Shown in pieces: positions 1 to 9,403 of a DNA stretch of 64,000 nt (position 1 is its first letter; each line of letters starts with the position of its first letter). A program made the translations under genes and the position numbers. The DNA comes from Paenibacillus timonensis (GTDB lineage Bacteria; Bacillota; Bacilli; Paenibacillales; Paenibacillaceae): NCBI RefSeq assembly GCF_022427145.1, contig NZ_JAKSXN010000013.1, forward strand, positions 29,419-93,418, read 5' to 3'. A model generated the notes under the pieces. It saw only the letters and a program-made list of their open reading frames with translations, did no database searches and was not told the origin of the DNA.

Positions 1-1
1 C

Positions 2-64
2 TTTCAAAAATCGGCCCAGGACGCGCTGAACACCAAGCAACAGCTAATGTCATTTTTGAACTAG
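2..64 (+). CDS. 3' end of an upstream gene (partial, unidentified)
   Basis: The window opens inside a plus-strand reading frame whose last 20 codons end in a TAG 17 bases before the next gene. The visible tail is hydrophilic and rich in Gln, Lys and Asn. A spore coat gene follows at once, so this may be another member of the same coat operon, but too little is left to name it. The frame continues beyond the left edge of the window. Confidence 0.5.
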   Translation, partial: FQKSAQDALNTKQQLMSFLN

Positions 65-81
65 GGAGGTTCTCTATTACG

Positions 82-330
82 ATGATGCAGGATAAAGAAA
101 TGGTGAACGACGCGTTGTCCATGGTCAAAAGCAGCCTGAACACGTACAGCAGCGTCATTTCGGAATGCGCCAATCTCCAGCTGAGATCCACCGTTCAGCA
201 AATCCGGGATAACTGCGAGAAATCCCAATACGAGCTGTTCCAGTTGGCCGAGTCCAAAGGCTTCTACCAGCCGGCGATGATGGCGAATGACCAGGAAGTG
301 CAGCAAGTGAAGTCGCAGCTCGGCAGCTGA
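82..330 (+). CDS. CotF-like spore coat protein
   Basis: This 82-residue protein has the ferritin-like helical pattern of the CotF/coat family. It opens with an acidic 'DKEMVNDAL' helix and carries a conserved Cys-Glu-Lys region near residue 45 and an aromatic 'GFYQPA' turn near residues 60-65. Such proteins are assembled into the spore coat. A GGGAGG site at 64-69 lies before tandem ATG codons at 82 and 85, and either could be used. It follows another small frame by 17 bases and ends before a strong bidirectional hairpin. The family is clear; its layer within the coat cannot be read from sequence. Confidence 0.8.
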   Translation: MMQDKEMVNDALSMVKSSLNTYSSVISECANLQLRSTVQQIRDNCEKSQYELFQLAESKGFYQPAMMANDQEVQQVKSQLGS

Positions 331-358
331 ACGATTCAACGGCAGGCAATTACACGCG

Positions 359-400
359 AAAAAGCTTCCTCGCCATCTTAACGGATGCGGGAAGCTTTTT
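359..400. terminator. Bidirectional intrinsic terminator
   Basis: AAAAAGCTTCC at 359-369 pairs with GGAAGCTTTTT at 390-400, with A and T runs on both sides. It separates the plus-strand coat gene from the minus-strand sulfur operon, whose last gene ends at 418, and can serve both. Confidence 0.85.
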
Positions 401-417
401 GCTCTTTTTACCCATCT

Positions 418-987
418 CTAGCCTAGCTTTAGTACCTGCTCCTGATTTATCTGCCGGTAGCGTGCCAATTCCCGGTTCAACTCGGCGACCGCCTCGTCCA
501 TCCGTTCCCGGAGCTGCTCCTCAAGCGCATATCCCCCGTTCTCCAGACGGCTCACCCATTGATCGACGGCGAACACGCCGCCTAGAATATGCGTACCTCC
601 AAGCGATGCAACCACCGGCTTCAGGGCATAATCGACGGCCAGCAAGTGGGCGATTGTCCCGCCGATGAACAGCGGGAGCACCGGTTTGCCCTGCAGCCCT
701 TTTTGCGGGATCAAATCCAGGATCGTCTTCAGTGCACCGGAATAGGACGCTTTATAGACCGGGCTGGCGATGACCACGGCGTCCGCCGATTCGACGGCAT
801 CGAGCGCGGCTTTTATTGCCGGACTGCCAAAGTTAGCCCGCAGCAAATCCTCTGAAGGGAGCTCTGCCGCCGAAATCCAAGCGATGTCGTTACCGGCACG
901 GCGCAGCCGTTCTTCCACATGTTCGGTTAATCCGAATAACCGGGACCCTAAGCTAGGGCTTCCAGCAATGATGGCGATTCTTGCCAT
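418..987 (-). CDS. ssuE: NADPH-dependent FMN reductase, SsuE type
   Basis: The 189-residue protein is a flavodoxin-fold NAD(P)H:FMN oxidoreductase. An early 'GSPSLGSR' loop binds the FMN phosphate and 'SPVYKASYSG' near residues 95-105 is the classical SsuE signature. In the family it passes reduced FMN to two-component flavin monooxygenases. Here it is the last gene of an operon with an NtaA-type monooxygenase 18 bases upstream and a second LLM-family enzyme further up, so it very probably supplies FMNH2 to them. Length is normal for SsuE. Which of the two enzymes it serves is inference. Confidence 0.85.
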   Translation of the reverse strand: MARIAIIAGSPSLGSRLFGLTEHVEERLRRAGNDIAWISAAELPSEDLLRANFGSPAIKAALDAVESADAVVIASPVYKASYSGALKTILDLIPQKGLQGKPVLPLFIGGTIAHLLAVDYALKPVVASLGGTHILGGVFAVDQWVSRLENGGYALEEQLRERMDEAVAELNRELARYRQINQEQVLKLG

Positions 988-1005
988 GGCTTCTCCTCCT
1001 TTCTG

Positions 1006-2343
1006 TCAGGCCTTAGCTACCGCTTGGCGCTCCAGCGTGTACCGGTTCTCCGGAACCGGGAGGCCCAGGTTGCCGCGCAGCGTATCGCTTTCGTACTCCG
1101 TCCGGAACAGGCCGCGCTCCTGTAAAATCGGGACGACCAGATCCACAAACTCCTCCAGTCCGTTCGGAACGGCGGCGGTAATCATGAACCCGTCGGCAGC
1201 GCCTCCCTCGAACCAGGCCTGAATTCGGTCCGCGACCTGCTCGGGTGTACCGATGAAGCCTCCGCGCGGCGTTGCGGCCTGCAGCGCCACTTGTCTCAGC
1301 GTCAGCCCTTTTTCCTTGGCGTCTTTTTTGATTTTATCCGTGCCGCTTTGGAAGCTGTTCTTGCCCAAATCGCCGAGTTCCGGGAACGGCTCGTCGAGCG
1401 GATATTGGGAGAAGTCGTGGTGCTCGAAGAACCGTCCCAAATAATCCAGGGCATTTTCGATCGTCACCAGGCTGGCGACCTCTTGATACTTGCGTTCCGC
1501 CTCCTCCGGCGTGCGGCCAAGGATCGGGCTGATCCCCGGGAAGATCAAGACTTCGTCCGGATTGCGCCCGAACGAGGCGGCGCGGGACTTCACGTCTTGA
1601 TAAAAGATCTGCGCGTCCTCTAGCGTTTCATGCCCCGTGAACACGGAGTCCGCATGCTTCGCCGCGTAATTTTTGCCGACCTCGGAGGAGCCCGCCTGAA
1701 AGATGACCGGCTGCCCCTGCTTGGAACGGGCGATATTGAGCGGCCCTTTCACCGAGAAGAACTCTCCGACGTGATTGAGCGTGTGCATTTTGTCCGGATC
1801 AAAAAATACTCCCGTCTCCTTATTCCGCAAGAAGGCGTCATCCTCCCACGAATCCCACAGACCGCGGGCAACCTCCAGAAACTCGGTGGCGATCCGGTAA
1901 CGTTTGGCATGGTCCGGATGCTCCTTCTTCCCATAGTTCAACGCCGAGCCTTCCAAGGGAGAGGTCACGACATTCCAGCCTGCGCGCCCACCGCTGATCA
2001 TGTCTAAGGAGGCGAACTGTCGGGCGACGGTGAACGGCTCGCTGTATGAGGTGGACAACGTCCCGACCAGGCCGACATGCTTGCTGACCGCCGCCAGGGC
2101 GCTGAGGAGCGTTAAGGGCTCGAAGCGATTCAGGAAATGGGGGATCGATTTCTCCGTGATATATAAGCCGTCCGCAATAAACACCAGATCGAATTTGCCA
2201 GCCTCCGCCTTTTGCACCCAGCGTTTATATCCGTCGATATTGATGCTGGCATCCGACTGCACGTCCGGATGGCGCCACAGGGAGGTTCCTCCTCCTACCC
2301 CATGCAGTAACGCGCCCAATTTGAGTTGTTTTGGCTTCGCCAT
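1006..2343 (-). CDS. NtaA/SnaA/DszA-family FMN-dependent monooxygenase
   Basis: This 445-residue LLM-fold enzyme uses FMNH2 and O2. The family signature is seen in '[13 protein letters not shown]', the '[14 protein letters not shown]' strand and '[11 protein letters not shown]' near residues 115-128. Relatives cleave or oxidise chelates, dibenzothiophene sulfone or S-alkylated thiols. Its closest functional analogue by context is B. subtilis YtnJ/CmoJ, encoded beside a cystine-type transporter and a deacylase and involved in S-(2-succino)cysteine breakdown. The FMN reductase follows directly. The family call is firm; the substrate is inferred from the operon. Confidence 0.85.
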   Translation of the reverse strand: MAKPKQLKLGALLHGVGGGTSLWRHPDVQSDASINIDGYKRWVQKAEAGKFDLVFIADGLYITEKSIPHFLNRFEPLTLLSALAAVSKHVGLVGTLSTSYSEPFTVARQFASLDMISGGRAGWNVVTSPLEGSALNYGKKEHPDHAKRYRIATEFLEVARGLWDSWEDDAFLRNKETGVFFDPDKMHTLNHVGEFFSVKGPLNIARSKQGQPVIFQAGSSEVGKNYAAKHADSVFTGHETLEDAQIFYQDVKSRAASFGRNPDEVLIFPGISPILGRTPEEAERKYQEVASLVTIENALDYLGRFFEHHDFSQYPLDEPFPELGDLGKNSFQSGTDKIKKDAKEKGLTLRQVALQAATPRGGFIGTPEQVADRIQAWFEGGAADGFMITAAVPNGLEEFVDLVVPILQERGLFRTEYESDTLRGNLGLPVPENRYTLERQAVAKA

Positions 2344-2395
2344 AACTTCGTTCCTCCTTATCGATTCGATATCGTTTCCTTATTTCTTCCCTTGC

Positions 2396-2863
2396 TCAGG
2401 CAATCCCGGCCGCTTGTTTGATTCGATCGATTTGCCCCAAATGGCGTTGCACGTGGCGGGTAAAGCCCTCCACGATATCCGTAATCTTAACGGTCTCTCC
2501 TTTGGCATTCACGCCGGTTTTCTCCAGATCGGCCGCATCCAAGCGGCTAAGCAGCAGACTGTTGTAGAGCAACAGCGCATGGAAAGCCTGCAACACGTCG
2601 GCAACGCTACCCGCATTGGCATATTGGCCGCTGACCCAGGCATCTTGGTTAAAAGCCGGCAGCCGGGCCTCCGTCCCCGCCAGGATATCGCGAATCCGAA
2701 AGGAAATGACGAGGCTGTGATCCACTAAGTGGGACAACACCTCCAGTACGCTCCAACTCTCCGGCTTCGGCTTCCATGTCGTCTGCTCCTCGCTCAGGCC
2801 ATCGATCGCCGAGGCGAGTTGCCCATGCGTATTCAAAAAAGCTTCAAAGTTGACTAGGGTCAT
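2396..2863 (-). CDS. DinB/YfiT-like four-helix putative metalloprotein
   Basis: The 155-residue protein has the DinB superfamily layout: 'SWSVLEVLSHLVDH' near residues 37-50 gives the first metal-site histidines, and 'RHVQRHLGQIDRI' near the C terminus supplies the last one. Some family members use this fold as thiol-dependent transferases acting with bacillithiol or mycothiol. It lies inside a sulfur-compound operon between an oxidase and a monooxygenase, so a thiol-transfer or thiol-adduct role is attractive but unproven. Start and stop fit the operon spacing. Confidence 0.75.
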   Translation of the reverse strand: MTLVNFEAFLNTHGQLASAIDGLSEEQTTWKPKPESWSVLEVLSHLVDHSLVISFRIRDILAGTEARLPAFNQDAWVSGQYANAGSVADVLQAFHALLLYNSLLLSRLDAADLEKTGVNAKGETVKITDIVEGFTRHVQRHLGQIDRIKQAAGIA

Positions 2864-2897
2864 GCAATCCCCTCCGATTCAAAATCAGGTTTCCTCC

Positions 2898-4064
2898 CTA
2901 ATCACCCGATCGAGCCGGCTGAATGAAACGATCGAGCGCAAACGGCCGCAGGGAGTAACCTGCCTTCCCATCTACTATGAAGTCCGCGAGAATTTCCCCG
3001 ACCACGCTGGAAAATTTGAAGCCGTGTCCGGAAAATCCGCCCGCCACCCAAACCTGCGCGTGTTCCGGGTGCCGGTCGATAATGAAGTCCTCGTCCGGCG
3101 TCAACTCGTATTTGCAGGCAACGCCTTGCTTCAGACGGCCGGCTGCCCCCGGCATATAGGCCGACAACACGCGGCGCAGATCGCCCTCATCCTCGGGATG
3201 GCTCCCGAAAGGCGCCAAGGTCTCCCCCGGTGCCCAGGGAACTCCTCCGTCGTGGCGGCCGATCTTGAGGCCGGCTCCGCCGATGCTCGGGAACCCGTAG
3301 TAGCCGCCTTCCGGCGTACCCAGCGTAAACCCGGGAAACCGTCCCGCGTCAAAGCCAGAACCCGTTGTTTCGAACCACCCGACCACCTTGCGCACGGCGC
3401 GGATGGGAAGGTCGACGAACGGAGCGAGCGTGCTAAACCACGCTCCGGCGGTAAGCAGAACGGCCCCGGCATGAAACTTGTCGTCCGCCGTATAGACCGT
3501 AACGCCGCCGCCTTCCCCACTATGCACCTTCACCTTCCGGACGATGGAGTAGGTCAGCAGCTCCGCGCCTTGCGCCAAAGCCAGCTTGCGGTACGCCTCC
3601 ACGCATCGCTCGCTGTACAAATACCCGGCGTCCGGCTCAACCATCGCCTCAAACGAGTCCGGGATCGTCAGCTCCGGCCAACGAGCGCGGATTTCCGCCG
3701 CGTCCAGCCATTCCGTGCGGACGCCCAGCGCCTCCGCCTGCGCGATTCGCTGCTTGTAGGAGTGTAGTCCTCGGTCTGCAAGATTCAACACGCCGGATGG
3801 CTCCAGCAGCCGGGTCCCGGTCAGCTCCTCCACTTCATTCCATAACCGGTGGGCGCGAACCGCCAATTCCGTATACACGGGATCTCCGCTGTATGCGTGC
3901 CGGATCAGCCGGGGTTCGCCGTGATGGCTGCCCTCCCGATGCGGGGGATCATAGGCGTCGATCAGCAGCGTCCGCAGGCCCTTGCGGGCCAAATAATAAC
4001 CGGCGCTCATCCCCATGGAGCCCGCGCCGACGACAATGACGTCATAGGAGGCGACCGTACTCAT
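2898..4064 (-). CDS. FAD-dependent amine oxidase, SolA/MTOX (sarcosine oxidase) family
   Basis: The 388-residue flavoprotein starts with a dinucleotide-binding motif, 'VVGAGSMGMSAGYYLARKG', and has the family's 'DEDFIIDRHPEHAQVWVAGG' and 'GHGFKFSS' segments near the C terminus, where monomeric sarcosine and N-methyltryptophan oxidases hold substrate and covalent FAD. The Cys in 'GVACKYELTPDED' fits the covalent flavin link. It would oxidise an N-alkyl amino acid, giving H2O2. It overlaps the upstream deacylase by ATGA coupling. The B. subtilis ytm and yxe clusters have no such enzyme as far as I know, so this is an unusual addition. Confidence 0.85.
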   Translation of the reverse strand: MSTVASYDVIVVGAGSMGMSAGYYLARKGLRTLLIDAYDPPHREGSHHGEPRLIRHAYSGDPVYTELAVRAHRLWNEVEELTGTRLLEPSGVLNLADRGLHSYKQRIAQAEALGVRTEWLDAAEIRARWPELTIPDSFEAMVEPDAGYLYSERCVEAYRKLALAQGAELLTYSIVRKVKVHSGEGGGVTVYTADDKFHAGAVLLTAGAWFSTLAPFVDLPIRAVRKVVGWFETTGSGFDAGRFPGFTLGTPEGGYYGFPSIGGAGLKIGRHDGGVPWAPGETLAPFGSHPEDEGDLRRVLSAYMPGAAGRLKQGVACKYELTPDEDFIIDRHPEHAQVWVAGGFSGHGFKFSSVVGEILADFIVDGKAGYSLRPFALDRFIQPARSGD

Positions 4065-5260
4065 CGGAGCGCCCCTTCCTTCCGCCCGACCTCCCTTTGC
4101 TGACCATCCAGCGCCAGTTCCGCCAGCTTCACGAAGAAGCCGATGCTTACCGGAATCGCCTGCTCATCAAGATCGAAAGCTGGGTGGTGCCATTCCCGCG
4201 GTCCATCCGTCCCCATGAAGACGAAGAGTCCCGGAACTTCCCGTTGATACCAGGAAAAGTCCTCTCCCGCGGGCGATGGAACCGGCGTAACGGCCCGATA
4301 TCCCGCCGCCTCCGCCGCGGCCAGCCCGAGCTCCGCCAGCGCAGGGTCGTTCAGCACGGGCGGCGGGCCTTCGATCCAGCGGATGGCGGCCGTCGTGCCA
4401 AACGCAGCCGCCACTCCCTGAACAACCTCCTCAAAGCGCTTCAGCACCCGCTGCCGCACCTCTTCGTCAAAGGTCCGGATCGTGCCTTCCAGCAGCGCTT
4501 GTTCGGGGACGACGTTCCAGGCCGTCCCGCTATGCAGCTTCGTGACGCTGATGACGGCGCTTTCCAGCGAACCGACGTTCCGGCTGACGATCGATTGCAG
4601 CGCCGTCACGAGATGCGCGGCGGTGACGATCGGATCGTTGCCGGCTTCCGGCACGGCCGCATGGGTCCCCCGCCCGGCGATTTCGACGACAAAGCCATCG
4701 GCGGCGGCCATCAACGGGCCGCTCTTGATCCCGATCGTTCCGACGGGAAGATCCGGCTTATTGTGCATGCCGAAGATGGCTTGCACCCCTTCCAATGCGC
4801 CGCTGTCGATGACTTGCCGCGCGCCTTTGGCTTTCTCCTCGGCCGGCTGGAAGATCAGCCGGACCATGCCCTTCAGCTGCGACTCCCGGGCTTTCAGCGC
4901 ATATGCCGTACCGATCAGGGCGGCGGTATGGAAATCATGCCCGCAGGCATGCATCTTGCCCGGATGCGTCGAGGCAAACGGCAGCCCGGTCTCCTCCTGG
5001 ATCGGCAGCGCGTCGATATCCGCCCGAAACGCGATAACCAGTCCACCCTGGAGCCCGCCGACCTCTGCGACCAGCCCGGTCGCCAGCGGTACGTCCAGGA
5101 TCCGGACGCCCGCTTCCTCTAACCAACCGCGGATCCGGCGGGTCGTCTCGAATTCCTCGTTCGACAGCTCCGGGAATCGGTGCAGCTCTCGGCGAATCGC
5201 CACGAACCGTTCTGCCGTTATCCCGGGCGTCCCTTGAATCGTATAAGTATCGTTAGACAT
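4061..5260 (-). CDS. M20 family amidohydrolase (N-acyl amino acid deacylase)
   Basis: The 399-residue protein belongs to the M20D peptidases (IAA-amino acid hydrolase/hippuricase type). 'RADIDALPI' and 'MHACGHDFH' hold metal ligands, 'QPAEEKAKGA' the catalytic Glu pair and 'FGMHNKPD' a further His. The dimerisation lid domain lies in the middle third. In sulfur operons of Bacillus the equivalent YtnL/YxeP (SndA/SndB) removes the N-acetyl group from modified cysteines. The divergent GNAT gene and the transporter fit that acetylate-process-deacetylate logic. A GGAGG site precedes the ATG, and the stop overlaps the next start. Confidence 0.85.
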   Translation of the reverse strand: MSNDTYTIQGTPGITAERFVAIRRELHRFPELSNEEFETTRRIRGWLEEAGVRILDVPLATGLVAEVGGLQGGLVIAFRADIDALPIQEETGLPFASTHPGKMHACGHDFHTAALIGTAYALKARESQLKGMVRLIFQPAEEKAKGARQVIDSGALEGVQAIFGMHNKPDLPVGTIGIKSGPLMAAADGFVVEIAGRGTHAAVPEAGNDPIVTAAHLVTALQSIVSRNVGSLESAVISVTKLHSGTAWNVVPEQALLEGTIRTFDEEVRQRVLKRFEEVVQGVAAAFGTTAAIRWIEGPPPVLNDPALAELGLAAAEAAGYRAVTPVPSPAGEDFSWYQREVPGLFVFMGTDGPREWHHPAFDLDEQAIPVSIGFFVKLAELALDGQQREVGRKEGALR

Positions 5261-5262
5261 GG

Positions 5263-6279
5263 TTACGCCTCCGCCGTCACTTCGACCAAAGCCTCGTGAA
5301 GCAGTTCAAAGGAGCGGACACGCTTCTCGAAAGGGCTGATATTGCTGGTAACGATCACTTCCTCAATGCCGGTATCCCGCTGCAGCGCCAGCAGCTGCTC
5401 GCGGACGGCTTCCTTGGTGCCTTTGACAATCCAGGGCTCCTGCTCCTCGATCGTATAAGACTCTCCCGCCTGACGGCCGAACTCTTCCGCTTGCTCCCGC
5501 GTGCCGAGCGTCACCGTTTTGCCGCTGCCCAGCCGCACCTTCACGACCTTCTGCTTGCCGGCGAGTTCGGCGGCTTCCGCTTCGGATTCGGCGACGACGA
5601 CGGACAACGCCAGGATGACTTGAGGCTCCGAGCCGTACGACGTATCAAAGCTCTGCCGGTAAGTTTGGATCGCCTTGAGTGCGATTGCCGGATCCCCGTT
5701 AATGAACAGGGAGAACACATAAGGCAAACCGAGTCCGGCGGCAATCTCCGCACTGTCCACGCTCGCTCCGAGCACGTAAAGCTCGGGGGCCTGCGCCGGG
5801 CGCGGGGCGGCGCGCAATCCAGCCAGCGGGTGATCCGCCTCCAGGCGGTCCTGCACGTATTTGCGCAGCTCCACGATTTTGTCCGTCAGGGAAGCCGATT
5901 CCCGCGTGCCTTGCTGCAAAGCCTGCGTGCTTTTTGGTAATCCTCCGGGAGCGCGGCCGACGCCAAGGTCCACTCGCCTCGGCTCCAGGGAAGCCAACAC
6001 ATTAAAGTTCTCCGCCACCTTATAGGGACTGTAATGCTGCAGCATCACGCCTCCGGAGCCGATGCGGATCGTGTTCGTTTTGGCCAGGAGGTAAGAGATC
6101 AGCACCTCCGGCGAGGAACCGGCTACCTGTTCCGAATCATGATGCTCCGACACCCAAAACCGCCGGAACCCCAGCTCTTCGGATTTTCGGGCCAGCGAAA
6201 CGGTATGCGCGAACGCCTCCTCCGCCGTTTCTCCCGGGTAAATCGGGCTTTGATCCAACACGCTAATCGTGAGTCCCAT
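5263..6279 (-). CDS. LLM-class flavin-dependent oxidoreductase (MsnO8/YtmO-like)
   Basis: The 338-residue luciferase-like monooxygenase opens with 'SVLDQSPIYPGETAEEAF' and contains 'FWVSEHHDSE' near residues 43-52 and 'GSGGVMLQHYSPYKVAE' near residues 75-91, all typical of the MsnO8 subgroup. It resembles B. subtilis YtmO/CmoO in type and in position, directly behind the amino acid transporter. It probably acts with the NtaA-type enzyme and the SsuE reductase on an S-substituted cysteine. A GGCGAAAGAGAG site sits before the ATG. Confidence 0.82.
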   Translation of the reverse strand: MGLTISVLDQSPIYPGETAEEAFAHTVSLARKSEELGFRRFWVSEHHDSEQVAGSSPEVLISYLLAKTNTIRIGSGGVMLQHYSPYKVAENFNVLASLEPRRVDLGVGRAPGGLPKSTQALQQGTRESASLTDKIVELRKYVQDRLEADHPLAGLRAAPRPAQAPELYVLGASVDSAEIAAGLGLPYVFSLFINGDPAIALKAIQTYRQSFDTSYGSEPQVILALSVVVAESEAEAAELAGKQKVVKVRLGSGKTVTLGTREQAEEFGRQAGESYTIEEQEPWIVKGTKEAVREQLLALQRDTGIEEVIVTSNISPFEKRVRSFELLHEALVEVTAEA

Positions 6280-6297
6280 CTCTCTTTCGCCTCCAAA

Positions 6298-7050
6298 CTA
6301 AATGTTATAGTTAAGCTCGGGAGTAATTCGTTTCAGGAACTGCTTCGTCCGTTCTTCGCGCGGATGGTACAGCAGCTCCGCCGGGCTCCCTTCTTCCACG
6401 ATGACGCCGCCGTCCATGAACACGGCGTGGTTGGCCACGTCGCGGGCAAACCCCATCTCATGGGTTACGACAATCATCGTGATCCCTTCCTTGGCAATCT
6501 TACGGATAACCTCCAGCACTTCGCCGACAAGCTCCGGATCCAGAGCCGACGTAGGTTCGTCGAACAGAATCACCTCCGGCTCCAAGGCGAGCGCCCGGGC
6601 AATGCCCACCCGTTGCTGCTGACCTCCCGACAGCTGGCTCGGATAGGCGTCCAGCTTGCCGGCCAGACCGACCTTCTCCAGCAGTGCGATGCTGCGGGCT
6701 TTGGCCTCTTCCTTCGGCATGTTTTTGACGATGACCAGGCCTTCCATCACGTTCTCCAGCGCCGTCTTGTGCCGAAACAAGTTATATTGCTGGAACACCA
6801 TCGCCGACTTTTGCCGAAGGGCATGGATATCTTTCTTCGTCGCTCGACTGCAATTCAGCTGAAAATCGCCGATGGCAATCTCGCCGCCGCTTGGCTTCTC
6901 CAGATAGTTGATGCATCGCAGCAGCGTGGTTTTGCCGGAACCGCTGGGTCCCAGAATGACTACGACATCACCTTGGTTTACCGATAGATCGATGGATTTT
7001 AACACCTGCTGGCGCCCAAAGGACTTGGAAATATGACGGAGCTGAATCAT
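6298..7050 (-). CDS. Polar amino acid ABC transporter, ATP-binding subunit (TcyN-like)
   Basis: This 250-residue ATPase carries Walker A 'GPSGSGKTT' at residues 34-42, the signature 'LSGGQQQRVGIARAL', Walker B 'VILFDEPTSALD' and the switch His in 'VVTHEMGFA'. It belongs to the PAAT group that imports cystine, glutamine and related compounds. The start overlaps the end of the upstream permease as ATGA, so the two are translationally coupled. With the two permeases and the lipoprotein it forms a complete importer similar in order to TcyJKLMN of B. subtilis. Confidence 0.92.
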   Translation of the reverse strand: MIQLRHISKSFGRQQVLKSIDLSVNQGDVVVILGPSGSGKTTLLRCINYLEKPSGGEIAIGDFQLNCSRATKKDIHALRQKSAMVFQQYNLFRHKTALENVMEGLVIVKNMPKEEAKARSIALLEKVGLAGKLDAYPSQLSGGQQQRVGIARALALEPEVILFDEPTSALDPELVGEVLEVIRKIAKEGITMIVVTHEMGFARDVANHAVFMDGGVIVEEGSPAELLYHPREERTKQFLKRITPELNYNI

Positions 7051-7757
7051 GCCACTCCCCCCCGGTTGTAAAGTTGGATTCGTTTCTCGAGCCGCGCCGT
7101 CAGCCGTTCGATCAAGACGGTCAGTCCCCAGAAAATCACCGCCGCCGCTAAGTAGGCCTCAAAAAACTTCCAGTTGGTCGAAGCGACGATTTGCGCTTTA
7201 GCGTTAATATCTACGACGGAGACGGTAAAGGCCAGCGTCGAGCCGTGCAGCATCCCGATCGCCGAGTTCGACAGGTTCGGGAGACTGACCGCCAGCGCCT
7301 GGGGGAACACGATCCGCCGAAGCGCCTGAAACGTCGTCATCCCGACGGAATAGGCCGCCTCGAGCTGACCGCGGTTCACCGCCAGCAAACCCGAACGAAC
7401 CACCTCGGACATATAAGCCCCGGCTGTGATGGAGAACGAAATGAAGGCAAAAGCGATCATCGGGATGGAGGCGGATTTGAACCCCCAACCAAACCAGCTG
7501 GATAAGCCGTCAAGGATCACCGGCAAACCGAAGTAAATGAGCAGTAAGTGCGTCAGCATCGGCGTTCCGCGGATAAAGGTGACATAGGCGGTGGAAAGCG
7601 GACCCAGCACAGGCACCCGATACAGCCGGAACAACGCGGTGATCACGCCGATTCCAAAGCCGACCGAGACGGACACGGCGGTAATCAGCAACGTGGTAGG
7701 AATCGCTGACAGCAATTGAATGAATGCCGTCCAGATGAACGAGGGGTCGATTTTCAT
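7047..7757 (-). CDS. Polar amino acid ABC transporter permease (TcyM-like)
   Basis: The 236-residue membrane protein has five predicted helices. The first is around residues 8-35, and the PAAT coupling loop 'EAAYSVGMTTFQALRRIVFPQA' region near 135-155 touches the ATPase. 'FIRGTPMLTHLLLIYFG' is the typical post-helix-2 motif. An AAGGAGG site precedes the ATG. It overlaps both neighbours by four bases. It pairs with the following larger permease to form a heterodimeric channel. Confidence 0.9.
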   Translation of the reverse strand: MKIDPSFIWTAFIQLLSAIPTTLLITAVSVSVGFGIGVITALFRLYRVPVLGPLSTAYVTFIRGTPMLTHLLLIYFGLPVILDGLSSWFGWGFKSASIPMIAFAFISFSITAGAYMSEVVRSGLLAVNRGQLEAAYSVGMTTFQALRRIVFPQALAVSLPNLSNSAIGMLHGSTLAFTVSVVDINAKAQIVASTNWKFFEAYLAAAVIFWGLTVLIERLTARLEKRIQLYNRGGVA

Positions 7758-8539
7758 AGTTTTGCGCCTCCTTTTTCCGCGCCGATCCCGGCGAACATGC
7801 CCCGGATCGATGGCTTCCGCTCGATGCGAAATCTTCTTCTCTCCGCCCCACCCGGCTGCTCATGCTTCAGCAAACGCCGTTCGGCAGCTCGCAGAAACTT
7901 CTCCAGCGTGAAGCTCACAATCAAATAAATGAAAGCCAGGGCCAGATACGCTTCGATAAAATGCTGGGTGAGCGCGCCCAAAGTCTGGGCTTTTCCGGTC
8001 ATTTCCATGACGCCGAGCGTAAACGCCAGCGAAGTATCCTTCAGCAAGGCAATCACCATATTGGAAAATACCGGCACCGCAACCGCCAGCGCCTGCGGCA
8101 ATACGATTCTTGTAAACGCCTGAGTCCCCTTCATTCCGATGGCATAAGCCGCTTCAACCTGTCCCCGGTCCACGGCCGTCACCGAAGCGCGGATGGTCTC
8201 CGACATAAAGGCTCCGGTGTGCAAACCGTAGGTCAAAATGACGAAGAATAACACGGGCGCGCGGGAGATATCCAGGTGGGCCAGCTTCAACAGCTCCGGC
8301 AAGCCATAATAGAACAGGAACAATTGAATCAAAATCCGCGTCCCTCTAAAAAACGAGACATACGCCATCGAAAACTGCTCCAAGACCGGAATGCGGTACA
8401 GCCGAGGGAACGCGATCAAAAACCCGACGACGATCCCCGTCAACAGCGACCCGCCCACAATCAGCAAGGTTACGCCCAGCGTCGACCACAGCTTTGAAAA
8501 GGCGCCGATCACGAAAGAGAAATCAAACGGTGCCCCCAC
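7754..8539 (-). CDS. Polar amino acid ABC transporter permease (TcyL-like)
   Basis: The 261-residue permease starts at GTG behind AAAGGAGGGAGA. It has the family's 'FFRGTRILIQLFLFYYG' and 'EAAYAIGMKGTQAF' coupling motifs. A basic, poorly conserved tail of about 45 residues extends past the last helix and makes it longer than its partner. It lies 31 bases after the binding protein gene and is coupled to the second permease. Cystine-type substrate is inferred from the operon. Confidence 0.9.
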   Translation of the reverse strand: MGAPFDFSFVIGAFSKLWSTLGVTLLIVGGSLLTGIVVGFLIAFPRLYRIPVLEQFSMAYVSFFRGTRILIQLFLFYYGLPELLKLAHLDISRAPVLFFVILTYGLHTGAFMSETIRASVTAVDRGQVEAAYAIGMKGTQAFTRIVLPQALAVAVPVFSNMVIALLKDTSLAFTLGVMEMTGKAQTLGALTQHFIEAYLALAFIYLIVSFTLEKFLRAAERRLLKHEQPGGAERRRFRIERKPSIRGMFAGIGAEKGGAKL

Positions 8540-8569
8540 GAAAATCTCCCTCCTTTCCCGTCTTGCTCG

Positions 8570-9403
8570 TTAGTTATCGGAAGTAAAGTCTTCCCCGAGC
8601 CATTCCTTGCTCAGCTTGCCTAACGTGCCATCGGCTTTCAATTCCTTGATGGCGCCGTCGATGTCGTCGGCGAGCTTCTGCGCCTCCGGATCGTCCTTCC
8701 GGAATACAAAGAGGATATCCGCTTCGGACAGGTCCTCACCGGTCGTCTTCAGTTTCCCTTGGGGGTCGATCAGCGAAAGCGAGAAGTCCGCTCCCAGCGT
8801 GGCATCCACGCGTCCCGACGTGATTTGGCTGACCGTATCGTTCGCCGCACCGCTTTGATAAACGATTTCGATCGCATTGTTATTTTCTTTGTTATAGTTC
8901 TCCAGGATTTGCGCCTCCGCGCTGGTAGCGCCTGTCAGCACCTTTTTTCCCTTCAAGTCGTCCAGCGAATGAATCGTATCGTTGTCTTTCGCGACGATAA
9001 TTTTGTTTCTCCAGTGGGCGTAGGGCTCTTTGTTGAACAGGTACTTCTCGGACCGCTCCGGATTCTTCTCCATCTCGTGGGCGACAAAATCGATCTTCTT
9101 CGTCTCCAGGCTTAGCAGCAGGTTGGAAAACTCCTGGGTCTGGAACTCGAATTCATATTCTGCCAGACGGTTATCGATTTCGCGAACAAGTTCAACGTCA
9201 AAGCCGGTTAACTTCCCGTTCTCGTCGATAAAGCATACTTTAGGAAATCCCGTCCCCGTACCCACGATGATTTTCTTGACTTCCCCCGAGGCCGCGCTCG
9301 CTGCAGCTCCCTTGGATTCCGGCCCGCCGGATGTCTCCGTTCCGCATCCTGCCAGCACTCCCGTTAACACCAGTACGGCCACCGCATTTAACCATCTCTT
9401 CAT
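8570..9403 (-). CDS. Amino acid ABC transporter substrate-binding lipoprotein (TcyJ/K-like)
   Basis: The 277-residue protein has a lipoprotein signal: a basic start, a hydrophobic core and the lipobox LAGC with Cys at about residue 20. The mature part is an SBP_bac_3 domain with 'GFPKVCFIDENGKLTGFDVEL' as its first ligand-binding strand and 'LFNKEPYAHWRN' in the second lobe. It would present the substrate to the two permeases. It is the first gene of the transport operon, about 100 bases after the LysR gene. An internal Cys near residue 56 is unusual in this position. Confidence 0.88.
   Translation of the reverse strand: MKRWLNAVAVLVLTGVLAGCGTETSGGPESKGAAASAASGEVKKIIVGTGTGFPKVCFIDENGKLTGFDVELVREIDNRLAEYEFEFQTQEFSNLLLSLETKKIDFVAHEMEKNPERSEKYLFNKEPYAHWRNKIIVAKDNDTIHSLDDLKGKKVLTGATSAEAQILENYNKENNNAIEIVYQSGAANDTVSQITSGRVDATLGADFSLSLIDPQGKLKTTGEDLSEADILFVFRKDDPEAQKLADDIDGAIKELKADGTLGKLSKEWLGEDFTSDN

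Noticed and set aside
2000..2728. 242-codon plus-strand frame
   Set aside because: It is antisense to parts of the NtaA-type and DinB-like genes and has no ribosome binding site or recognisable domain.
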